Assembly (NCBI GenBank): GCA_000969725.1
Contig: JXSR01S017099.1
Origin: Ophiothrix spiculata
Taxonomy: Eukaryota > Echinodermata > Ophiuroidea > Amphilepidida > Ophiotrichidae
DNA: 22,938 nucleotides
Strand: one strand, 5' to 3'
Shown one piece after another: positions 17,337 to 22,938 of the stretch. The position numbers and the translations under genes are program-made. The number at the start of each line of letters is the position of its first letter. Position 1 is the stretch's first letter. The notes beneath the pieces were generated by a model. That model worked only from the letters and a program-made list of their open reading frames with translations, was not told the origin of the DNA and ran no database searches.

Positions 17337-17429
17337 ACCTACGCTACCTACCTACCTACCTACCTAATCTCTCTCTCCCCCTCTCCATCATTCCATCTAT
17401 CTATCTATCTATATCTATCTATCTATCTA
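17337..17429. repeat. Compound microsatellite (CCTA)n, (CT)n, (CTAT)n
   Basis: Runs of ctac/ctat and tctctc motifs. The 2.2-kb inverted-repeat element to the right was inserted at a TA in its end, and tctctc resumes on the far side at 19626. Confidence 0.95.
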
Positions 17430-18226
17430 CAGGGGGTCCCAGAAAGAATTAACTCCTACCTTTGGAGGGTCATAACTTTAAAAGATTGCAATGAAACCAG
17501 AAAAAATAACTTGAAATACAATGTACAGGTCATAGACTATTTTTCGTATAAAAATAAAGTGATATGGTTTATTGGTTTTGATGATATGCTCGATTGCATT
17601 AAAAGTGGTGCAAAAGGCCCCTGCATGTCCAAGTTTCAATATTGAACTGTCAAACAAATATTTCTTTCAAAACTCAATTTAAAGCTTGAATTTTATCTTC
17701 AAAATAAATAAATACGTAAAATTATAAGATGCGGAATGTTTTTTAATCATTTGTTAATCACATGTATTATATTAAATCACATTTAGGATCAATTGATGGG
17801 TACTAATAAGCGGCATTCAAATGTCACCGCTAAAATCATTTGTTACCAATCATTAAAGAGAATATGAAACTGTGTGTGAGGGGAGTGGTGCAATGGGGTT
17901 GTGTTTTATTTATTTATTTTTGTTTTAATTTTTTATGTTAAAAAATATTAAGTGAATCACCAGGCATGTTATTACACTTGGAGGGATAAATATAGTGCCT
18001 TTAATATGTAAATTGATTATAAACAGTGTTAATGCATGTAGTTTGACCATGGGCCGACTTTACTTGGCAGTATCAATTTGTTGTGCAGTTCAACACCACA
18101 TCAAAGAGAAACTGTTCTCAAATTTGCTGAAATCCGGAGCACAGATAACATTTAGCAAGAGTTTCTAGGATAGGAAGATATATATTTGATACAGAGTGCA
18201 TGTCAAGAAGAACGTCATGAAACATA

Positions 18227-18859
18227 CACTCTTAGAAGGCCGGGATCAAATATACGAGTAGTTTTCCGGATCATTTTATTTTGATCCTTCAAGGATCACT
18301 TTTGATCCTTTAAGGATCAATATATACAAATGGATCAAATTCAACAGGATCATTTTTGATCCGGTTTTGGGATCATTTTATTTAGATCCTTTTTGATTAC
18401 AATATCAAAGTTTTGATCCGTATTTCTGGATTACTTTGATACGGAAAGGATGAGCTCATATTTGATACCGCGTTTGGATCTAACGTGATCTTTTGTTTCA
18501 TATTTGAGTACACCCCATATCCACTACATAGCCGGGAATGTATACAATGGTATAAATACGATGATTTCACCACACTTGACAGCTGCCTGTCCCGGCGTGG
18601 CCGAGTGGTTAGAGCGTTGGTCTCGTAATTACATGGTGTACATGCGGCGTGGGTTCAAACCCTGCTAGGGTCACTTCAGTGTGATGTTTTTAGGCAGATC
18701 TTTTTTATAAGAAATATTTGATCCTTTTTACGGATCAAGAATTGTGATCCTTATTTTTGGATCACTTTGATCCTTAAAGGGTAAGCTCATATTTGATACC
18801 TAAAAAGGATCAAAATTGATCCTTTTTGTCTCATATTTGATCCTTCCTTTCTAAGAGTG
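18227..18859 (+). mobile_element. 633-bp inverted-repeat element with GGATCAAA arrays and tRNA-like unit, copy B
   Basis: It has the same CACTCTTAGAA/TTCTAAGAGTG ends, length and internal layout as the copy at 8297-8929, in the opposite orientation. It is flanked by TA on both sides (18225-18226, 18860-18861). Differences between copies are scattered substitutions and small indels, the most marked being in the anticodon/variable-arm part of the tRNA-like unit. It is nested in the 2.2-kb TA-flanked element. Confidence 0.92.
18592..18670 (+). tRNA. Degenerate tRNA-like unit inside element copy B
   Basis: A box TGGCCGAGTGGTTAGAGC, anticodon region TTGGTCTCGTAATTACATG, B box GGTTCAAACCC. The A and B boxes are close to consensus and correctly spaced for pol III. 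The acceptor stem does not pair over seven positions and the anticodon stem is weak, so it is unlikely to be a charged tRNA. Copy A has GGT/ACC pairing around a 9-nt loop where this copy has lost it. Confidence 0.6.
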
Positions 18860-19272
18860 TATATATATGTTGAACACATGTTTGAGAATTTACCAGCTAG
18901 GGCCAAACAGGCCAAGATAGGAACAGGTACTAGGTATAACAGGGTTGCAATGTAGAACAGCTTGCTAACAAAATTTAATGTATAGTACTCTGCAAATACA
19001 CTAGATAATACAAGAGACACACACTTTTAAATGGGCATGTTCAGAAAATGGGTGTGTTTTGCTGGTATCTGATCTTGCTATGTTATTGGATCCATTGCCT
19101 GGCATGGCAGTAAAGCATCATTATCATTCAGATCAAATTTGGTAGACATTTTCGTATTATTAGGAGGGATAAGTTTGGACAAACAGCGATTAAATCCCTT
19201 CAGAAAACCTGAGATTTGTTGTTCATGTCACAAATAACGAATTTGTCGACAATCTCTGCCATTTGATGTTAA

Positions 19273-19330
19273 TATCTTTATCACACATTGCACTTCAATG
19301 AGCTTGGAAGTGCAATGTGTGATAAAGATA
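19273..19330. repeat. Perfect 24-bp hairpin
   Basis: The arm TATCTTTATCACACATTGCA plus CTTC (19273-19296) is matched exactly by its reverse complement at 19307-19330 across a 10-nt loop. It lies just inside the right inverted arm of the 2.2-kb element. It is not part of the terminal arms, since the left side of the element lacks it. Confidence 0.95.
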
Positions 19331-19947
19331 GTTGGAAAAGATTTGTGTCATGGATCTCGACGGAAGTCCAAGGATGATGATGATGATGTTAATAGAAATA
19401 TCTGTCTGACAGTCAATACTGAAACTTGGACAGAGGCCTTTTGCACCACTTGTAACGTAATCGAGCATATCATCAAAACCGTTGACCCATATCACTTGAT
19501 TTTATTCACAAAATAGTCTATGACCTGTACATTATATTTCAAGTTAAATTTTTTGATTTCATTACAATCTTTTAAAGTTATGACCATCCAAAGGTAGGAG
19601 TTAATTCTTTCTGGGACACCCTGTATCTCTCTAAGCCTAATCATAAATATTATAGATAGAGACAAATATATGCGTGTTTTAAAAATGAAGTACACTAAAA
19701 ACAAATACATTCCTTAAAAATATCTTCGAAATGAATAGATAATCAAGAGGAATCTTACCAAATTAATTCTGTTCAAAATTGTAAACCAACTTGGGTCAAA
19801 GGTCGATAGAATAAAATTCAAATATTTGTCAAAAACACATTTTGATTGTTTCTATTATTTTCATTAAATCTAATTGAAAAATAAATTAAGCTGAAGAATA
19901 TACACACCCGGCAAATATTTTGGTAATATGTCAGACATATTACCGTA

Positions 19948-20937
19948 GGGGAAGGTGAGGTGAGTTGGCCCTCGGGGTGAGTTGGCCCACCACGAGTTTC
20001 TGCTCACGTGACCTAGGGAGAATGATGTTACCGGTGATTTTTGGTCATGTATAATGCATCAAATTTACCATAAAACCCAGCTCATCTCTTTGTGTGCAGT
20101 TATCAGTAAAACGAGTTTTTGAGTTACCTAAGTAACTTGCTTTTTTAGCAAACGTAATTTTGTACTAGTGTGAAGATATTACTTCGCTGGTCCAAGTTAT
20201 TATTATCGATTACGAGCTATGGTACATGTCCAACATGTCATGGGATCAAATCCACTTTATCCTTTGTTCTGTTGGTACACTACGAGGTTAAGTCAAAACT
20301 GGGACTACGGGGTGAGTTGGCCCCCTACCACATGGGGTAAGTTGGCCCTATGGCGAATTTGCCAAAGATGGTATGATAACCTAATCAGACTCTAGCACAA
20401 TAATATTTACGTCGTTTTAACACGATTTTAATTCTAAACAAGTAACTAGATGCGTATAACAAGACGCAAGGAGTCTTAAATGAAACTGGTAGGCCTATAT
20501 TGCATATATTGCATGCAGATAACACTGTAGGTCACAACGTATCTTTTTAAAAGATCGATATTGTATTAATTTATGATGGCATTTTATCTCAAAAGGACAT
20601 TTTTGTATGCAGAACATTCCCGTGCTTCACTTAAAAAAACATAATGTATGAAATGTGTCACGGTAAAATGAGTACGACTCTTTTTTTGTAAATGGGGCCA
20701 ACTCACCCCACTGGGTGGGCCAACTCACCCCGCATAGCGGGTGAGTTGGCCCTATTTTGACTTCTTTTTTATTTTTTTAATTATTTAAATACGATAAGCC
20801 GCAGAGTCTTAGTATTTACATAAAACATAGCTTGGGTACATATCTATCTTGTGTTAATAGGAAAATCTTATAGACCTTAACCTCTCCAATACAGGGACGT
20901 TCAAACAAAAGGGGGGCCAACTCACCCCACCCTCCCC
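19948..20937. mobile_element. 990-bp TA-flanked element with GTGAGTTGGCCC iterations
   Basis: The ends are GGGGAAGGTGAGGTGAGTTG and, as the reverse complement of the right end, GGGGAGGGTGGGGTGAGTTG. TA flanks both sides (19946-19947, 20938-20939). The motif GGGGTGAGTTGGCCC recurs at about 19955, 19975, 20309 and 20334. It is inverted at about 20695 and 20717, direct again near 20740, and inverted at the right end. No open frame of note. A nonautonomous transposon with subterminal repeats; TA duplications point to a mariner-like superfamily, not certain. Confidence 0.82.
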
Positions 20938-20939
20938 TA

Positions 20940-21700
20940 TGTTTCAATAAAGACATAAAGAAGTCGAAGCAAAACTAAGCAACTCACCATAGCTACTGAA
21001 GCTGGTATATAGAGAATAAGACGCCTTTAATACCTTAATACCTTCATGAGTCAGGAAGTATAATTACTAGTAGCGAATATCCATGTTTGTTCTTTTAGCT
21101 TCACCCTATTGAAACAAAATTGCTTTTCCATATTTTGTGTTGAGCAAAAACCGCATTTATATCATTTCCTGTTAACAGACTTTAATCATTGATTGCGCTG
21201 GTATATTACTTCACCTATAACAGTCACACAGTGTTGGCGAAATACACTCATGCAATACCAGCGTCTGCCAAACGTTAGTTGAACTTCGAACCTTAGGTAC
21301 ATTCACGGGGGTAATACTACATTTCCAATTGTTGTAGTTATCAAATCCTCCCTGATTATTTTACTTATTAGAGCAGTTGCCGTTTAGGTATCCGTGAACG
21401 TAAATTCTATTGTTACTGGTGAGTAATACGTAGATTATGACTCTTGTTTACGTTCACGTTTACCTATACCCAGATAGCAAAGTTAGTTGGCCCAAACTGG
21501 TCCAACTCTGGCATGTTCGTGTTTTCCTCTATTAATTGTACTTATTATTAGTAAATTCCCGATATTTATATCAGCTTTCTTTTGACACTTAAATTTCCCC
21601 ATGTTAGTTCAGAGTTTAATCTACCAAGTGAGCCAATAAAAGGGCAATAGTTGAATGGGCACCATATTTAAAGAACAAGATAAATCAATTGGCCCCTGAG
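20940..21700. other. No gene seen; small inverted repeat
   Basis: AT-rich DNA. A loose inverted pair (taggtatccgtgaacgtaaa near 21387 against tttacgttcacgtttaccta near 21447) encloses about 40 bp. A short gttggcccaaactggtccaac string near 21485 (quoted in part) echoes the motif of the preceding element, but no boundary is clear. Confidence 0.45.
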
Positions 21701-22593
21701 TGTTCTAAGGGGGGTCCGGTTGAGGTCATCCAAGGTCAAAGGTCATTTAGAGGTCAAATCTTGAAATTGTCCAAAAAGTTGACCTAAGGTCATCCCAGGT
21801 CATTTCGAGGTCACGGCTATAACTCCAGAACCCTTGACCTTACCTGGACCAAACCCGGACCATGAATAGCAATTGGGGCAATGGGTGTTATAGGGGTGGT
21901 CCGGTGGAGGTCATCCAGGGTCAAAGGTCATCTAGAGGTCAAATCTTGAAATTGTCCAAAAAGTTGACCTGAGGTCATACCAGGTCATTTTGAGGTCACG
22001 GCTATAACTCAAGAACCCTTGACACTACCTGAACCAAACCTGGACCATGAATAGCAGTTGGGACAGTGAGTGTTATAGGGGTGGTTCAGAAGAGGTCGTC
22101 TAAGGTCAAAGGTCAATTTGAGGTCATTTCATCAAATTGTCCAACAAGTCATAGACCGTAAGTTGACCTAAGGTCATCCAAGGTCATTTCAAGGTCATAG
22201 CCATAACTCAAGAAGCCTTGATCCTACCTAAGCTAAACTTGGATCATGGATAGCTATTGTCCCCTTGAGTGTTATAGGGATAGTCCGGTAGAGGTCATCC
22301 AAGGTGAAAGGTCAAATTGAGGTCATATTGTCCGATAAGTTGACCTAAGGTCATCCCGGGTCATTTGAAGTTCACAGCCGTAACGGCAGAACCCTTGATC
22401 CTATATCCTTAAATTGAACAAACGCATGAACGGTTGACATAAGGTCATCAAAGGTTCACTTTCAGGGTCATCCATAAGTTTGGAACTCTGGAGCTTTTGG
22501 ATGGACCAAACTTGCACCTAGAATAGTATTTTAGTATTTCAAGGGGGTCCAGTCAGCTAGCGGGCCCCGCGCGTAGCGCGGGTACCCCGCTAG
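21701..22593 (+). mobile_element. Helitron-like 3' end with internal 185-bp GGTCA array
   Basis: Repeat units begin gaggtcatccaaggtcaaagg-like at 21722, 21907, 22092 and 22291 (spacings 185, 185, 199). The last fades by about 22540. It ends with a GC-rich palindrome: outer CTAGCGGG (22557-22564) with CCCGCTAG (22586-22593), inner CCCGCGC/GCGCGGG hairpin (22566-22582), then T. A hairpin about 8-10 bases before a terminal CTAG followed by T is the Helitron 3' signature. The 5' TC end was not found, so the left limit is that of the array. Autonomous Rep/helicase is absent. Confidence 0.62.
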
Positions 22594-22938
22594 TTTGAAT
22601 AATTAACTGAGTACAGTGGAACAGGCCTTATTTTTCCTAACATACTGGTCAGTGCTAAAATATAATCTACTCGCTTGTATTTCAATGAAACTCTATTTCT
22701 TGCATAATATTTTCAACATTACACTTAGAAGATGTAAATTATGTTTTAAAATTTAATTTTGAATATCATCATTTGCATATAATTATCACATTTGAAACAA
22801 AAACCAGGAAAATCTATAAATACCTATATTTTTGACAATCTTGATTTTATTTTGGAAATTTTGCATTCAGACAGTTTGTTACTACATGGTGAAAATTTCT
22901 GTTAGACGGATTTTGATTATTTTGTGTACACTCTTAAA
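22594..22938. other. AT-rich right edge, possible start of a third 633-bp element
   Basis: No gene is seen. The final bases tacactcttaaa resemble the TACACTCTTAGAA boundary of the 633-bp tRNA-bearing element, but the window ends before this can be judged. Confidence 0.3.

Larger units (their letters stand above)
17430..19623. mobile_element. 2.2-kb TA-flanked element with long inverted ends (Tc1/mariner-like, nonautonomous)
   Basis: The left end CAGGGGGTCCCAGAAAGAAT and the right end (reverse complement) CAGGGTGTCCCAGAAAGAAT start near-identical inverted arms. These cover about 17430-17665 and 19395-19623. TA dinucleotides flank both ends (17428-17429, 19624-19625), the target duplication of the IS630/Tc1/mariner superfamily. 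The interior is AT-rich and encodes no transposase; short open frames in the right arm are by-products. A 633-bp tRNA-bearing element is nested inside at 18227-18859, so this element is the older insertion. The superfamily is inferred from ends and TA only. Confidence 0.85.

Noticed and set aside
19298-19516. Plus-strand frame with a run of Asp
   Set aside because: The Asp run is a (GAT)n stretch and the rest is the inverted arm of a transposon. No transposase motif is visible.

Overview
The window is AT-rich animal nuclear DNA. It holds one long multi-exon gene on the minus strand with GT-AG introns, several SINEs carrying tRNA heads, many short inverted-repeat DNA transposons and several tandem arrays. 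This mix suits a marine invertebrate such as an echinoderm, hemichordate, amphioxus or mollusc. I cannot fix the phylum from sequence alone.

The only convincing protein gene is a HELZ/HELZ2-family RNA helicase on the minus strand. I could place 13 coding exons between 16667 (start ATG) and 185, where the gene runs off the left edge. All intron borders are GT-AG and all exon phases agree. The exon lengths sum to 4050 nt, giving 1350 codons with no stop. In order, the protein has a short helical N-terminal domain, a disordered repeat array rich in Lys, Arg, Asn and Gln, and four zinc fingers (CCHC-like, CCCH, C2H2 and a split CCCH). The HELZ-type beta-rich region follows, then a UPF1-like SF1 helicase core with Walker A, DEAA, GDH, YR and TPY elements. 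Motifs V and VI and any RNB or second helicase unit would lie left of the window. A TATA-like box lies about 140 bp upstream of the ATG.

The introns hold most of the other features. From left to right they contain a GATA microsatellite, a 138-bp TGACC/GGTCA array, and a scrap of Ty3/gypsy reverse transcriptase (fossil). Next come a GCTCGCTAGTCC iteration and a 555-bp inverted duplication ending next to a splice donor. A 63-bp tandem duplication, a 235-bp palindromic MITE, a 633-bp inverted-repeat element carrying a tRNA-like gene and a 130-bp tandem duplication follow. The last ones are a tRNA-SINE, a 295-bp hAT MITE with a perfect 8-bp target duplication, a second tRNA-SINE, another palindromic MITE, and a second copy of the 235-bp MITE.

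Right of the gene (about 16.8-22.9 kb) I found no host gene. The region is layered mobile DNA. It contains a 2.2-kb TA-flanked element with roughly 200-bp inverted ends that holds the second 633-bp tRNA-bearing element, a 990-bp TA-flanked element built from GTGAGTTGGCCC iterations, and a 185-bp GGTCA array ending in a Helitron-like 3' terminus. The last bases may be the start of a third tRNA-bearing element.

The most unusual object is the pair of 633-bp elements. They have 11-bp terminal inverted repeats, 2-bp flanking duplications, GGATCAAA arrays and an internal tRNA-like unit with recognisable A and B boxes.
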